Shown piece after piece: positions 40,105-49,385 of a stretch of DNA of 64,000 bases; positions within the stretch are counted from its first letter, which is position 1, and every line of letters begins with the position of its first letter. Source of the DNA: Silvania hatchlandensis (GTDB taxonomy: Bacteria > Pseudomonadota > Gammaproteobacteria > Enterobacterales > Enterobacteriaceae); contig NZ_JAMGZK010000046.1 in assembly GCF_025564065.1 (NCBI RefSeq), forward strand, positions 62,001 through 126,000, read 5' to 3'. A model generated the notes under the pieces. The model was not told the origin of the DNA, ran no database searches, and saw only the letters and a list, made by a program, of their open reading frames with translations. A program made the translations under genes and the position numbers.

Positions 40105-40879
40105 AGAATATTCTCGCGATTTTAGTTAAGGTGAAAAGACGTGCTGGTAATACATTTCTTGCATTAGTCTGACGATCGTAACTTCGATTACCCCATTGGA
40201 CTGTATTGTTATGACAGATTGATGAAAAAAATTATTATCGTTATTCACTGTCAGAAGCAGGTAAAGGGCTAGCCCCAAAAAAAGCCAGAAGAATTTAGCA
40301 CGTTAACGTATTCCGTCAATATCCAATTCTGGTAGTTATCAAGATGTTAATCCACTTAAAGCGCTAAGGCTTCGCTGTTTTTAGCTAAATGTAACTACTA
40401 TTAATGGTGGTTAAATCGCGAGTATGTCAGCAATAATTAAAAATATCGCTGTTAATTTTATGCTTAGCGCAAATTATACAAAACAGAAAATTGCATTTAG
40501 CTTCGCCACAATGACATTGGTTGATTAATGAAATAGCCGAGAATACACGTTGATTTTAAATTTCGTATTCCATTACACGTGGAGCAGATGCTGGGTGGAT
40601 AAAAAACAGTTGCTGAAGCTGGCGTGACGCGTATCGATGAGGTGAAACGAAGCAAAATTGTGATCTTCAAAAGTAATAATGGCTGGCAGGCGGCAGGTTT
40701 GTAAGGCCAGTAAAACCTCAGATCTGGCCCTTTTCGCTTTTAGTGAGCAATGCGCGTCTAAAATGCAAAAAGGTGTCAGATCTGAAGCCATTACACAGTA
40801 CACTCCCATGGTCAGAACTGCTCTTGTCCGAGACGATGCAGACAGCACTGATACAGACATTAACCCTTGGGGGCGACTT
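40105..40879. other. AT-rich intergenic stretch with no intact gene
   Basis: About 775 bases. Near 40610-40702 a plus-strand frame ends [26 protein letters not shown]-stop, which looks like the end of a lost gene, but no start or family is visible. The rest is low-GC, non-coding DNA that presumably contains the promoters of the flanking genes. Confidence 0.5.
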
Positions 40880-41125
40880 ATGAACAATGAAGTACCGATC
40901 AAATATTATGACATCGCGGATGAGTACGCGACGGAATCCGCAACGCCGGTGAGCGAGTCAGAGCGTGATTCCCTGGCACACTACTTCCAGCTGCTGCTCA
41001 CCCGCTTAATGAATAACGAAGAAATCAGTGAAGAAGCGCAGCAGGAGATGGCCTCTGAAGCAGGTATCAACGCGCAGCGCATAGATGAGATAGCGACGTT
41101 CCTCAATCAATGGGGCAATGAATAG
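40880..41125 (+). CDS. Small acidic protein, unknown function
   Basis: The 81-residue frame from the ATG at 40880 ([20 protein letters not shown]) is acidic and helical ([35 protein letters not shown]). A GGGGGCGA stretch upstream may serve as ribosome site. The frame is open 67 codons further up, but that part is unlike coding sequence. Pattern and size are vaguely like the small YmgB/AriR-type regulators, but I cannot assign it. A strong terminator 32 bases after the stop supports a real gene. Confidence 0.65.
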   Translation: MNNEVPIKYYDIADEYATESATPVSESERDSLAHYFQLLLTRLMNNEEISEEAQQEMASEAGINAQRIDEIATFLNQWGNE

Positions 41126-41156
41126 TTTCTGTTGATGTAATGCCGCTTGATTCAGG

Positions 41157-41190
41157 ATCCGGAAATGCGCTGCGTTTCCGGATTTTTTTT
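41157..41190 (+). terminator. Terminator after the small acidic protein gene
   Basis: The stem atccggaaa/tttccggat with a 9-base loop is followed by seven or more T residues. Confidence 0.88.
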
Positions 41191-41269
41191 CGGGTCGCAA
41201 AACGGTGAATGTCTTGCAAGATGTTCGCTGAAATAGCTGAATGCCCCTTCCGTTTTTCCGTAAAGTTAC

Positions 41270-41368
41270 ATGCTTTCCACACTCAAACGGTACGTTGAGG
41301 CAGCAGGCGATACACTGCGTCTTGATGTTGAGCTGCCGGACGGTTCGCACTATGCATTTGTACTGTAA
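41270..41368 (+). pseudogene. C-terminal fragment of an XRE-family antitoxin-like protein
   Basis: A 32-codon frame reads MLSTLKRYVEAAGDTLRLDV and ELPDGSHYAFVL. This is the usual ending of HigA/XRE antitoxins (LSTLRRYVEAxGGxLxLxV). The HTH part and any partner toxin are missing. It abuts the tRNA-Asn copy 4 terminator, so it is probably left over from a lost element. Confidence 0.65.
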
Positions 41369-41376
41369 AATGTAAA

Positions 41377-41412
41377 AGCAAAAAGCCCGCTTAAGTTTCC
41401 TTAAGCGGGCTT
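41377..41412 (-). terminator. Terminator of tRNA-Asn copy 4
   Basis: Identical stem-loop to those after ldtA and tRNA-Asn copy 3, on the minus strand 8 bases after the tRNA. Confidence 0.9.
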
Positions 41413-41420
41413 CTCTAATT

Positions 41421-41496
41421 TGGCTCCTCTGACTGGACTCGAACCAGTGACATACGGATTAACAGTCCGCCGTTCTACCGACTGAACTACAGAGGA
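41421..41496 (-). tRNA. tRNA-Asn(GTT), copy 4
   Basis: A 76-base gene identical to copies 1-3. Its place beside mtfA and serU corresponds to E. coli asnT. Confidence 0.98.
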
Positions 41497-41514
41497 ATCG
41501 TTTGAACGAGGCGC

Positions 41515-41543
41515 ATATTAATGGCCTCGCTATTTTGTGTCAA
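41515..41543 (-). promoter_or_regulatory. Promoter of tRNA-Asn copy 4
   Basis: TTGACA and TAATAT are 17 bases apart on the minus strand, 18 bases upstream of the tRNA. The spacer sequence differs from the other copies. Confidence 0.85.
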
Positions 41544-41596
41544 CCCTAATTTCAACATGCTGATTCAGTTGGCTAATTAAGGCGCAAAATGCGGAT

Positions 41597-42394
41597 TTAG
41601 TGTACTTGAGTGGCGGGATCCTCGCCATCTTCGCTATTGTCACGTAAACGCTGCATCGGGTCCTGCTGGTAAAAATAGCAAAAACGTTGCCACAGTGCCG
41701 GGAAGCGCGGGGCGAAAAGCTCCGGTGCGCTAAAGAAATATTCCGACAGCACGGCAAAGCACTCGGCGGGATCGGTGGCGGCGTAAGCATCGATGCTGGC
41801 CGCGCTTTCCCCTACCAGATCAATTTCATCCTGAATATTGTTCATGGCCGCATGCAGATCGTGCTCCCAGCCTGCCACTTCACGTAGCGGGATAAACGGC
41901 ACGCCGCTGGCGCGGTCACCGTTGCGGGTATCCAGCTTGTGCGCCACTTCATGCACGATCAGGTTAAAACCCGAGGCGTCGAACGAGTCCTGAATATCCA
42001 GCCAGTTGAGGATAATAGGCCCTTGCTGCCAGCTTTGGCCGGACTGCACCACCCGCTGATTGTGAACCAGTCCGATGTCGTCTTCCCATTCGTCATCCAC
42101 CACGAACGGTGCCGGATAGATCAACACTTCATGGAAACCGTCCAGCCACTCGATACCGAGTTCCAGTACCGGCAGGCAAAAGAGCAGGGCGATACGCGTG
42201 CTTCGGCGATCGTCGAGTTCAAAGCCCTGTAGCGGAACCAGTCGTTTTTGCTGTAAGAAACGCTGGGCCAGATGGACCAGGCGAAGCTTGTCCTCATCCG
42301 ACAGTGTAGAGAGCACGGGGATTGCCAGAGCCTCATCCCACGGCAGCGCCGTACTTCGGGCGGATTCATTCGATTTCCAGGGCCATTTAATCAT
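41597..42394 (-). CDS. mtfA: Mlc titration factor A / zinc aminopeptidase
   Basis: A 265-residue cytoplasmic M90-family zinc peptidase. In E. coli it binds the glucose repressor Mlc, which releases ptsG from repression and activates the peptidase. The zinc motif HEVAHKLD is intact, and a downstream Glu ([11 protein letters not shown]) supplies the third ligand. The neighbouring sequence [19 protein letters not shown] is typical of the family. It lies between tRNA-Asn copy 4 and serU, as in E. coli. Confidence 0.95.
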   Translation of the reverse strand: MIKWPWKSNESARSTALPWDEALAIPVLSTLSDEDKLRLVHLAQRFLQQKRLVPLQGFELDDRRSTRIALLFCLPVLELGIEWLDGFHEVLIYPAPFVVDDEWEDDIGLVHNQRVVQSGQSWQQGPIILNWLDIQDSFDASGFNLIVHEVAHKLDTRNGDRASGVPFIPLREVAGWEHDLHAAMNNIQDEIDLVGESAASIDAYAATDPAECFAVLSEYFFSAPELFAPRFPALWQRFCYFYQQDPMQRLRDNSEDGEDPATQVH

Positions 42395-42487
42395 CGCTTT
42401 GCTCGCAAACTCGTCACATGAACAAAATTGAAAGGTTTTGGTCTGTTAAAATGCCAAATTACCTGGCATGATGGCAACCATCAAAAC

Positions 42488-42577
42488 GGAGAGATGCCGG
42501 AGCGGCTGAACGGACTAGTCTCGAAAACTAGAGTAGGGGCAACTCTACCGGGGGTTCAAATCCCCCTCTCTCCGCCA
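42488..42577 (+). tRNA. serU: tRNA-Ser(CGA)
   Basis: A 90-base class II tRNA with a long variable arm (TAGGGGCAACTCTA), a CGA anticodon in the AGTCTCGAAAACT loop, a 7-base-pair acceptor stem and encoded GCCA. It reads UCG codons. Position and sequence match serU, a common phage and island integration site. No integrase was seen next to it. Confidence 0.97.
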
Positions 42578-42745
42578 CTTTTCCTCGTCAGTCATACTTC
42601 CCGAACGCATTATGCTTAGCCCTCCCGGGCGTGGTGTACCTTATCATTCTGATTATGAGAAGGCACAGCGCTTTACCGCTTGGTAACAATATATGTGAAC
42701 TGAATCAGGGTGTTTGCCTGTATGGGTTGCATTGTATTCATTACA

Positions 42746-43462
42746 TCAATGGCAATACTGTCTGAGTAAGGCTATTTGTGCGGGCTGCAGGCGATAGCGA
42801 TACACCGGGCGTCCGGTTGCACCATAGTGAATGCTGGTAAACAGGATATTGACCTGCGCCAGCCAAATCAGATATTTGCGGCATGAGACCCGGGAAATAT
42901 TGACTGCGTTCGCCAGATCGTCAGTGGAGAACTCAGTCTCCTGATGCGCATCAATCCACAGGCAAAGGGTGCGCAGCGTCTGCGTCGTCAGCCCCTTTGG
43001 CAGGCGACGACTGTCCGCCAGCCCCGGCGCGCCGCCTCGCAGCAGCCGGTCAACGTCGGCCTGTTCATAATACTGATGCGAATCCATCAGGTTTTTCTTC
43101 TCGCGCCAGCCAATCAGGGCCTCTTCAAAGCGCGGAAACGGGAACGGCTTGATCAGATAATCCACCACCCCGTAGTGCATGGCCGTTTGAATGGTTGCCG
43201 CATCGGATGCCGACGAGATCATAATCACATCTATCTTACGTCCTGAGGCGCGCACTATTGGCAGCAGGCTAAGGCCGTTGTCATGCATATAGACGTCGAG
43301 CAGGAGCAGATCCAGCGACCGGGCAGGATCGTTAACCACCGCGCCGGCTTCAGCAAGCGTGGTCGCTACCCCACAACAGCGAAAACCCTCAACCCGGTTC
43401 ACGTACTGGCGGTTGAGGTCGGCCACCATGGCATCATCATCGACAATCAAAACATCTATCAC
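42746..43462 (-). CDS. dcuR: DcuR-type C4-dicarboxylate response regulator
   Basis: A 238-residue CitB/DcuR-family response regulator, highly similar to E. coli DcuR. Receiver domain with the acidic pocket VDDD (8-11) and phosphoacceptor Asp in LLLLDVYMH; the Lys of YLIKPF is present. The C-terminal HTH (FSTDDLANAVNISRVSCRKY) and the tail HYGATGRPVYRYR are family-specific. The GTG start overlaps the dcuS stop by 4 bases (GTGA). No dcuB, fumB or dctA gene is adjacent, unlike E. coli dcuSR, so it may be a second copy. Confidence 0.88.
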   Translation of the reverse strand: MIDVLIVDDDAMVADLNRQYVNRVEGFRCCGVATTLAEAGAVVNDPARSLDLLLLDVYMHDNGLSLLPIVRASGRKIDVIMISSASDAATIQTAMHYGVVDYLIKPFPFPRFEEALIGWREKKNLMDSHQYYEQADVDRLLRGGAPGLADSRRLPKGLTTQTLRTLCLWIDAHQETEFSTDDLANAVNISRVSCRKYLIWLAQVNILFTSIHYGATGRPVYRYRLQPAQIALLRQYCH

Positions 43463-45066
43463 GCGATCTTCCTTTCACATTCCCACGGGATCTGTACAAA
43501 AAACTGAGTAAACACGCCCGGCTCAGATTCGACGGCTATCTCGCCGCCAAGGCTTTCGGTTTGCTGACGGGCGAGGAACAGGCCGACTCCGCGGTTTTCT
43601 CCTTTGGTGGAGAAGCCTTTATTAAAAATAGCACTCAGGTCTTGCGGGTCGATACCGGGCCCGTCATCGCTCACCTCGACGCTGAGCCAGCCATTCTGGT
43701 AGTGCAGCAGCAGGTTGATTTCCCCTTCGGGCTGCGCGGCCATCGCATCCAGCGCATTTTCAATCAGATTGCCCAGAATAGTGATAAGACCTGTGACCTG
43801 CTTTTCATCGGGATTATCCGGCACGTCACTCTCGGCGGCCAGCGTCAGGCTATACCCTAACTCTCTGGCGCGGTTGATTTTACCGAGCAGAAACCCGGCG
43901 ACCACCGGTGACTTGACGGTACGCTGGATGGCACCAATATCGTTCTGCCAGCTGTTGGCGGTGAGCAGGACGTACCGCTCCAGCTGGTCATAGTGCTTCA
44001 TGTTCAGCAGGCCAAGGATCACATGCAGCTTATTCATAAACTCATGGGAATGGGTTCGTAGTGCATCAAGGTAATTCGCCATCCCGTCCATGCGCTGCAT
44101 CAGCTGGCTGATTTCCGTTTTATCGCGAAAGGTGGTGATGGCACCCATCAGCTGATTGTCGCTCCACACCGGCAGGGTGTTACAGAGTAAGAGTTGGCCG
44201 TGGCAGTTGAGCTTTTGATCCTGACGCGGCTGGCCGGAGCGCAATACCTCACGCAGATTTGCCAGCAGGGGCGCATCATGCAGCGCGTCGCCGCTGATAT
44301 TCAGGATCTGGCGGGCCGCATGGTTCACCATCGTTACATGTCCTTGCCGATCGACCGCGATGACGCCTTCCCGTAGGGAGTGCAGCATCGCCTGGCGCTG
44401 CTCCAGCAGGGCTGAAATTTGATAGGGTTCAAGGCCAAACAGCACGCGCTTTAACATCCGCACCAGCCCCCACGCGCCCAGCGCGCCGAGCAGCGCGCTG
44501 AACAGCACCAGCCATATAGCATCCCAGCGGTTGCGGGCGATCTGCTGCTCGACCTTCTGTAGGGAGATCCCGACGGCAACCACCCCAATCTGCTGACGCT
44601 GGGCGTTATATACTGGCGTGAAAACGCGCAGCGCCTCGTCGAGCACGCCATGGTTGATGGCAACATTTTCTTTATCCTTCAGCGCAGGCCGCAGATCGTC
44701 GCCAATAAAGGCTTTGCCGAGCAGGGTGCTGTCAGGATGGGAATAGCGGATGCCCTGCATATCAGTGACCACGGCAAACAGCAGGTTGTTACGCTGCATA
44801 ACCGCGAGGGCGACAGGCTGAATAATGTTGCTTTGCGGGGGGAGGGATAAGCCGTGGATCACCGCCGGGCTGTCGGCCAGCGTTCTGGCGACGGCCAGGG
44901 CGGTATCCCGCACCCCATCGCGCGTCGCTTTGGTTATTTGCGCAAAGTAGAGCGCAAAAATCACCACTAATATGCAGCCAGTCACGCTGTAGACCATCAG
45001 GGTGACGAGGGTGTTCAGTTTCATTGGGCGCTTGTTCGGGGTCGTCACGGGGGGCAAATCGCGCAT
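43459..45066 (-). CDS. dcuS: DcuS-type C4-dicarboxylate sensor kinase
   Basis: A 535-residue membrane sensor kinase: N-terminal KRPMKLNTLVTLMV segment and TM1 (about 18-40), a periplasmic PASp domain that binds fumarate-type ligands (with the RYSHPD motif), TM2 (IWLVLFSALLGALGAWGLV), a cytoplasmic PAS domain, then the kinase with phosphoacceptor His in RTHSHEFMNKLHVI, N box NLIENALDAM and G boxes DDGPGID and GVGLFLARQ. The ATG at 45066 has GGAG 6 bases upstream and is preferred over the codon at 45096. It should phosphorylate the coupled DcuR. Confidence 0.88.
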   Translation of the reverse strand: MRDLPPVTTPNKRPMKLNTLVTLMVYSVTGCILVVIFALYFAQITKATRDGVRDTALAVARTLADSPAVIHGLSLPPQSNIIQPVALAVMQRNNLLFAVVTDMQGIRYSHPDSTLLGKAFIGDDLRPALKDKENVAINHGVLDEALRVFTPVYNAQRQQIGVVAVGISLQKVEQQIARNRWDAIWLVLFSALLGALGAWGLVRMLKRVLFGLEPYQISALLEQRQAMLHSLREGVIAVDRQGHVTMVNHAARQILNISGDALHDAPLLANLREVLRSGQPRQDQKLNCHGQLLLCNTLPVWSDNQLMGAITTFRDKTEISQLMQRMDGMANYLDALRTHSHEFMNKLHVILGLLNMKHYDQLERYVLLTANSWQNDIGAIQRTVKSPVVAGFLLGKINRARELGYSLTLAAESDVPDNPDEKQVTGLITILGNLIENALDAMAAQPEGEINLLLHYQNGWLSVEVSDDGPGIDPQDLSAIFNKGFSTKGENRGVGLFLARQQTESLGGEIAVESEPGVFTQFFVQIPWECERKIA

Positions 45067-45355
45067 TGAAACTCCAGGCAGGACAGAAAGAGGCATTATC
45101 GCTGATGACGCCGGTTTGTTAAAGCTGTGTAAATGTTGGCAGAGGAGACGATCGGAGTCAGCCCCATTTCGTACGGCATCCCGGTTTGATAAATATCTGT
45201 CACGAAACCATTATCGCTATCAGTCAAAATTTGCCGGAGATCAACTTAACGCAAACTGACGGGTAAGAATCGTCCCGAGGGGATGCGTTTAGTTCAAAAA
45301 TGTGATTTATTTCACGGTTTAAAATGGCGATGTGGTAATTACAAGGACGAAAATA

Positions 45356-45628
45356 ATGGAAAGCAAGCACAATCGCAGCCTCGGGGGAAAACTGGCACTG
45401 TGGGTGTTTTACGCATTTTGCGGCTATTTTATCTGGGCGATGGGTCACTATTTCTGGGTGATCAGCAAAGTAAACGTCGTATCAGATTCCCTCATTGACG
45501 GCGAGATTGGATCAACATCCGGGAAATGGCTGGGTGCATTGCTCGGTTTTCTGCTGTTGGGGGCGGTGGGGTTGATCCTCGGAGCGATTGCCTGGTATAC
45601 CCGGCCCCGCGATGTGGCAGATAATTAA
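45356..45628 (+). CDS. yedR: Small inner membrane protein, YedR-like
   Basis: A 90-residue protein with two membrane helices ([20 protein letters not shown] and [20 protein letters not shown]) joined by a short polar loop. The ATG at 45356 ([13 protein letters not shown]) has AAGGA upstream; a GTG eight codons earlier is possible. Position directly before yedJ-dcm and the two-helix layout suggest YedR, whose function is unknown. The symbol is tentative. Confidence 0.65.
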   Translation: MESKHNRSLGGKLALWVFYAFCGYFIWAMGHYFWVISKVNVVSDSLIDGEIGSTSGKWLGALLGFLLLGAVGLILGAIAWYTRPRDVADN

Positions 45629-45669
45629 ATAATTGCTATTGTACGGCTTTTCATTGTGTGGAAAGTGCT

Positions 45670-46365
45670 ATGGACCTCGAACAGTGGCAGCAACGTTTTG
45701 AAACCTGGCTGGCGGCGCATCATCCTGCTGATGATGCGGCCCATGACATATCGCATTTTCGCCGCGTCTGGCAGACGTCACAGCGGCTAATGGTCAATCA
45801 GCCGGTCGAAGGGCTGACGATCCTGGCGGCCTGCTATTTTCACGATATTGTCAGCCTGCCCAAAAATCATCCCCAACGCGGCCGCTCCTCGCAGCTGGCG
45901 GCCGAAAAGACGCGCGCTATTCTCAGCGAACATTTCCCGGACTTCCCAGCCCATCATTATGCTGCGATCCAGCATGCTATCGAAGCACACAGCTTCAGCG
46001 CCGGGATTGCCCCCCAAACTCTGGAAGCGAAAATTGTGCAGGATGCCGACAGGCTGGAAGCGCTCGGGGCGATCGGCCTGGCGCGTGTGTTTGCTGTGTC
46101 CGGCGCGCTGGGGGTGGCGTTGTTTGATGCGGACGATCCTTTTGCCGACCGACGCGCGCTGGATGACCGGGCGTTTGCCCTCGATCATTTCCAGACCAAA
46201 TTGTTACGCCTGCCGGGGACTATGCAAACCGCCGCTGGAAAGGCGCTTGCGCAGCATAATGCCGATTTCCTGATCCAGTTTATGGCCAAGCTCAGCGCCG
46301 AACTGGGCGGCGATTGCCAGGGTATCGACAGCGCGGTGTTACGGCGTTTCGGCTGCAGTCGATAG
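45670..46365 (+). CDS. yedJ: HD-domain phosphohydrolase YedJ
   Basis: A 231-residue HD superfamily protein of E. coli YedJ length. The metal-binding residues are visible: AHDISHFRR, the HD pair in [10 protein letters not shown], and the downstream Asp in [13 protein letters not shown]. It is a predicted metal-dependent phosphohydrolase of unknown substrate. The ATG at 45670 is used; the GTG at 45658 would add four residues that are not conserved. It lies directly upstream of dcm, as in E. coli. Confidence 0.92.
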   Translation: MDLEQWQQRFETWLAAHHPADDAAHDISHFRRVWQTSQRLMVNQPVEGLTILAACYFHDIVSLPKNHPQRGRSSQLAAEKTRAILSEHFPDFPAHHYAAIQHAIEAHSFSAGIAPQTLEAKIVQDADRLEALGAIGLARVFAVSGALGVALFDADDPFADRRALDDRAFALDHFQTKLLRLPGTMQTAAGKALAQHNADFLIQFMAKLSAELGGDCQGIDSAVLRRFGCSR

Positions 46366-46414
46366 TGCCTTTCTGTGTTACTCTGTTTTGAGTCCCTTTT
46401 GGCCGGTTAAACCT

Positions 46415-47848
46415 ATGCAGGAAAATGTATCAGTGACGGAGTCCACGCTTGCGCTGGCAGAGAAATCAACGGCGTCGGTTCAGGCGTTGTTGTGTCAACT
46501 GCTGGAAATTTACGATGCCAGATCATTAGCAAATCAACTCAATGCGCAGGGCGAAAGCCACTGGAGCCCGGCGATTATTAAGCGGCTGGTGACCAGCGAT
46601 CGCGCAGGCCAGCGCCTTAGCGAGGGTGAGTTTAGCTTGTTGCAAAACCTGCTGCCCCGTCCTCCAGCCCATCACCCGCAGTATGCTTTTCGGTTTGTTG
46701 ATCTGTTCGCCGGGATTGGCGGGATCCGCCACGGCTTTGAGGCGATTGGTGGCCAGTGCGTGTTCACCAGCGAATGGAACAAACACGCGGTGCGCACCTA
46801 TAAGGCCAACTGGTACTGCGATCCGCAGGCGCATCAGTTTAATGAGGACATTCGTGAGGTGACGCTCAGTCACCAGAGCGGCGTGACCGATGCCGAGGCG
46901 GCGACGCATATCCGCAACGCCATTCCGGCGCACGATGTGTTGCTGGCGGGCTTCCCGTGTCAGCCTTTTTCGCTGGCGGGGGTGTCGAAAAAGAACGCCC
47001 TCGGCCGCGCCCACGGCTTTGCCTGCGACACCCAGGGAACGCTGTTCTTCGACGTGGCGCGCATTATAGATGCCCGCCGTCCGGCGATTTTTGTGCTGGA
47101 GAACGTCAAAAACCTGAAGAGCCATGACGGCGGAAAAACCTTCCGCATCATTATGCAGACGCTGGACGACCTGGGGTACGACGTGTCCGATGCCGGAGAG
47201 AGCGGGCCCGACGATCCGAAGATCGTCGACGGCAAGCATTTCCTGCCCCAGCATCGGGAGCGCATCATTCTGGTGGGCTTCCGTCGCGATCTCAACCTGA
47301 GCAAAAACTTCACCCTACGCGATCTTCCGGCGCTTTGGCCAGCCCGCCGACCTACCATCGCCGATCTGCTGGAGCCGGCAGTGGACGCCAAGTTTATTCT
47401 CACCCCGGTGCTGTGGAAGTACCTGTACCGCTATGCGAAAAAGCATCAGGCGAAAGGTAACGGCTTTGGCTTCGGGATGGTGGATCCCACCAATCCTAAC
47501 AGCGTCGCCCGCACGCTGTCGGCGCGTTACTACAAAGATGGCGCCGAAATCCTGGTTGACCGCGGCTGGGATAAAGCGCTCGGCGAGCGTGATTTCGACG
47601 ATCCCCACAACCAGCGCCATCGTCCGCGTCGCCTGACCCCCCGGGAGTGCGCACGCCTGATGGGCTTTGAAACGCCGCAGGGTTATCAGTTCCGCATTCC
47701 GGTGTCGGACACCCAGGCCTATCGCCAGTTTGGTAACTCCGTGGTGGTTCCGGCCTTTGCTGCGGTGGCCCGACTGCTGGAGTCGCGCATTCTGCAGGCC
47801 GTGCAGCAGCGCCAGGGCGAGGCCGTCAATGACGGATGTCCACAGTAA
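46415..47848 (+). CDS. dcm: DNA (cytosine-5)-methyltransferase Dcm
   Basis: C5-cytosine methyltransferase that methylates the inner C of CCWGG with S-adenosylmethionine. It has 477 residues (E. coli 472). Motif I is [16 protein letters not shown]. The catalytic Cys182 is in motif IV ([12 protein letters not shown]). Motif VI is [12 protein letters not shown], motif [15 protein letters not shown], and the C-terminal motifs IX-X ([26 protein letters not shown]) are intact. The ATG at 46415 (MQENVSV) matches the E. coli start. It overlaps vsr by 20 bases. It is a solitary methylase without a restriction partner. Confidence 0.96.
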   Translation: MQENVSVTESTLALAEKSTASVQALLCQLLEIYDARSLANQLNAQGESHWSPAIIKRLVTSDRAGQRLSEGEFSLLQNLLPRPPAHHPQYAFRFVDLFAGIGGIRHGFEAIGGQCVFTSEWNKHAVRTYKANWYCDPQAHQFNEDIREVTLSHQSGVTDAEAATHIRNAIPAHDVLLAGFPCQPFSLAGVSKKNALGRAHGFACDTQGTLFFDVARIIDARRPAIFVLENVKNLKSHDGGKTFRIIMQTLDDLGYDVSDAGESGPDDPKIVDGKHFLPQHRERIILVGFRRDLNLSKNFTLRDLPALWPARRPTIADLLEPAVDAKFILTPVLWKYLYRYAKKHQAKGNGFGFGMVDPTNPNSVARTLSARYYKDGAEILVDRGWDKALGERDFDDPHNQRHRPRRLTPRECARLMGFETPQGYQFRIPVSDTQAYRQFGNSVVVPAFAAVARLLESRILQAVQQRQGEAVNDGCPQ

Positions 47849-48320
47849 GGCCACACGCAGCAAGAACATGCGCGCCATCGGCACGCGTGATACCGCCATT
47901 GAGAAACGGCTGGCGGCGCTGTTAACCCAGCTCGGGGTTGAGTATCGGGTACAGGACGCCAGCCTGCCCGGACGTCCTGACTTCGTCATCGAGAGCGAGC
48001 ACGGCGTGATCTTCACTCACGGCTGCTTCTGGCATCGCCACGACTGTTACCTTTTCAAGGTCCCGGCGACCCGCACCGATTTCTGGCTGGAAAAGATTGG
48101 CAAAAACGTGGTTCGCGACCGGCGCGATATCGGATTGCTGCATCAGCAGGGCTGGCGTGTGCTGGTGGTGTGGGAGTGCGCCCTGCGCGGCAGACTAAAA
48201 CTGGATGACACGGCGCTCACCGAGCGGCTGGAAGAGTGGATCTGCAGCGGCGGTGCCACCGCGCAGATCGACACTCAGGGCATTCACCCGCTCAGGGTTT
48301 CTCCGCCTGGCACGGCGTAA
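47829..48320 (+). CDS. vsr: Very short patch repair endonuclease
   Basis: Nicks T:G mismatches that arise when 5-methylcytosine in CCWGG deaminates, which offsets the mutagenic effect of Dcm. It has 163 residues (E. coli 156). Conserved residues include [16 protein letters not shown], the catalytic Asp of GRPDFVI, and the zinc/active-site segment [13 protein letters not shown]. Translation starts inside the dcm 3' end (20-base overlap), the known coupled layout. The 3' end overlaps the convergent yedA gene by 29 bases. Confidence 0.95.
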   Translation: MTDVHSKATRSKNMRAIGTRDTAIEKRLAALLTQLGVEYRVQDASLPGRPDFVIESEHGVIFTHGCFWHRHDCYLFKVPATRTDFWLEKIGKNVVRDRRDIGLLHQQGWRVLVVWECALRGRLKLDDTALTERLEEWICSGGATAQIDTQGIHPLRVSPPGTA

Positions 48321-49206
48321 CCACCGGTTTAGCCGGAAGCAGATACTTGCCTAACGTCACCAGCACCACCGCCATAATAATAATTCCCAGCGCCATCCAC
48401 TCCACGGATGAGAGCGATTCCCCGCCAAGTCCGGTACCGAGCAGCACCGCGACCACCGGGTTCACATAGGCATAGCTGGTGGCAACCGCCGGAGAGACGT
48501 TGCGGATCAGGAACATATAGGCGTTGATCGCAATGACCGAGCCGAATATCGCCAGATAGCCCACCGCCAGGAAGCCCGATAAATCAGGCATTGCCGTCAT
48601 TTTTTCCCCCGTCAGCAGGGAGGCGGCCAGCAATACGATCCCGGCGGTCACCATCTCAATGGCCCCGGCCATCATCCCGGTGGGCAACTCAATACGTGAC
48701 CCGTACACCGAGCCGAATGCCCAGCTCATGGAGCCAATCAGGATCATCAGAGCGCCCCACGGATTGCCGCTCAGGTTGCCGCCACTGTTGAGCAGAATAA
48801 TGCCCGCCATCCCGATGGCGATCCCGAGCCACTCCAGCTTGCGCGTCTTGATGCCAAACAGGCGGCTGAAGCACAGCGTAAACAGCGGCACCGTGGCGAC
48901 GACCACCGCGGCGATGCCGGACGGCACATCCTGATGTTCGGCGACGGTGACAAAGCCGTTACCGACAGCCAGCAGCAGAACGCCAATCAGGGCGGCGTTA
49001 AGCAGAGGTCGCAGCGGCGGCAGCTTATGCCCGCGTAGCATCAGGAACGCCAGCAGCAGCGCGCCCGCCGAGAGGAAACGCACCCCGGCCATCATCAGCG
49101 GCGGCCAGCTCTGCACGCCGATACGGATCACAAAGTAGGTAGAGCCCCAGATGATATACAGCGCAAACAGCGCGCCCATTAATGGTAATAAGTGCCTGAA
49201 ACGCAT
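48292..49206 (-). CDS. yedA: EamA/DMT-family transporter YedA
   Basis: A 304-residue inner-membrane protein with ten predicted helices in two EamA repeats (residues about 8-140 and 152-285), homologous to E. coli YedA. Signatures such as IIWGSTYFVIRIGV and NAYMFLIRNVSPAVATSY fit the drug/metabolite transporter superfamily. The substrate is unknown; amino acid or metabolite efflux is typical for relatives. It is divergent from yedI and convergent with vsr. Confidence 0.92.
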   Translation of the reverse strand: MRFRHLLPLMGALFALYIIWGSTYFVIRIGVQSWPPLMMAGVRFLSAGALLLAFLMLRGHKLPPLRPLLNAALIGVLLLAVGNGFVTVAEHQDVPSGIAAVVVATVPLFTLCFSRLFGIKTRKLEWLGIAIGMAGIILLNSGGNLSGNPWGALMILIGSMSWAFGSVYGSRIELPTGMMAGAIEMVTAGIVLLAASLLTGEKMTAMPDLSGFLAVGYLAIFGSVIAINAYMFLIRNVSPAVATSYAYVNPVVAVLLGTGLGGESLSSVEWMALGIIIMAVVLVTLGKYLLPAKPVVTPCQAEKP

Positions 49207-49385
49207 ACTCCCTCACGGCGAATTAAAAAGGTCGCATATAGTTAACGTGAAAACTATCACGCTGGCGAGTCCTTTAATTGTGTCGTTGATGTGAATTAAT
49301 TGTTGACTTAAGTCGGGTGGTTTCGGGCTCCCGGCTTTTACTCCATACTGTTCAGGTCACTAACAAAAAAAGAAGGAACGTAATT

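Noticed and set aside
40679..40879. N-terminal extension of the small acidic protein
   Set aside because: The open frame upstream of 40880 has no ribosome site and a composition unlike the rest of the protein.
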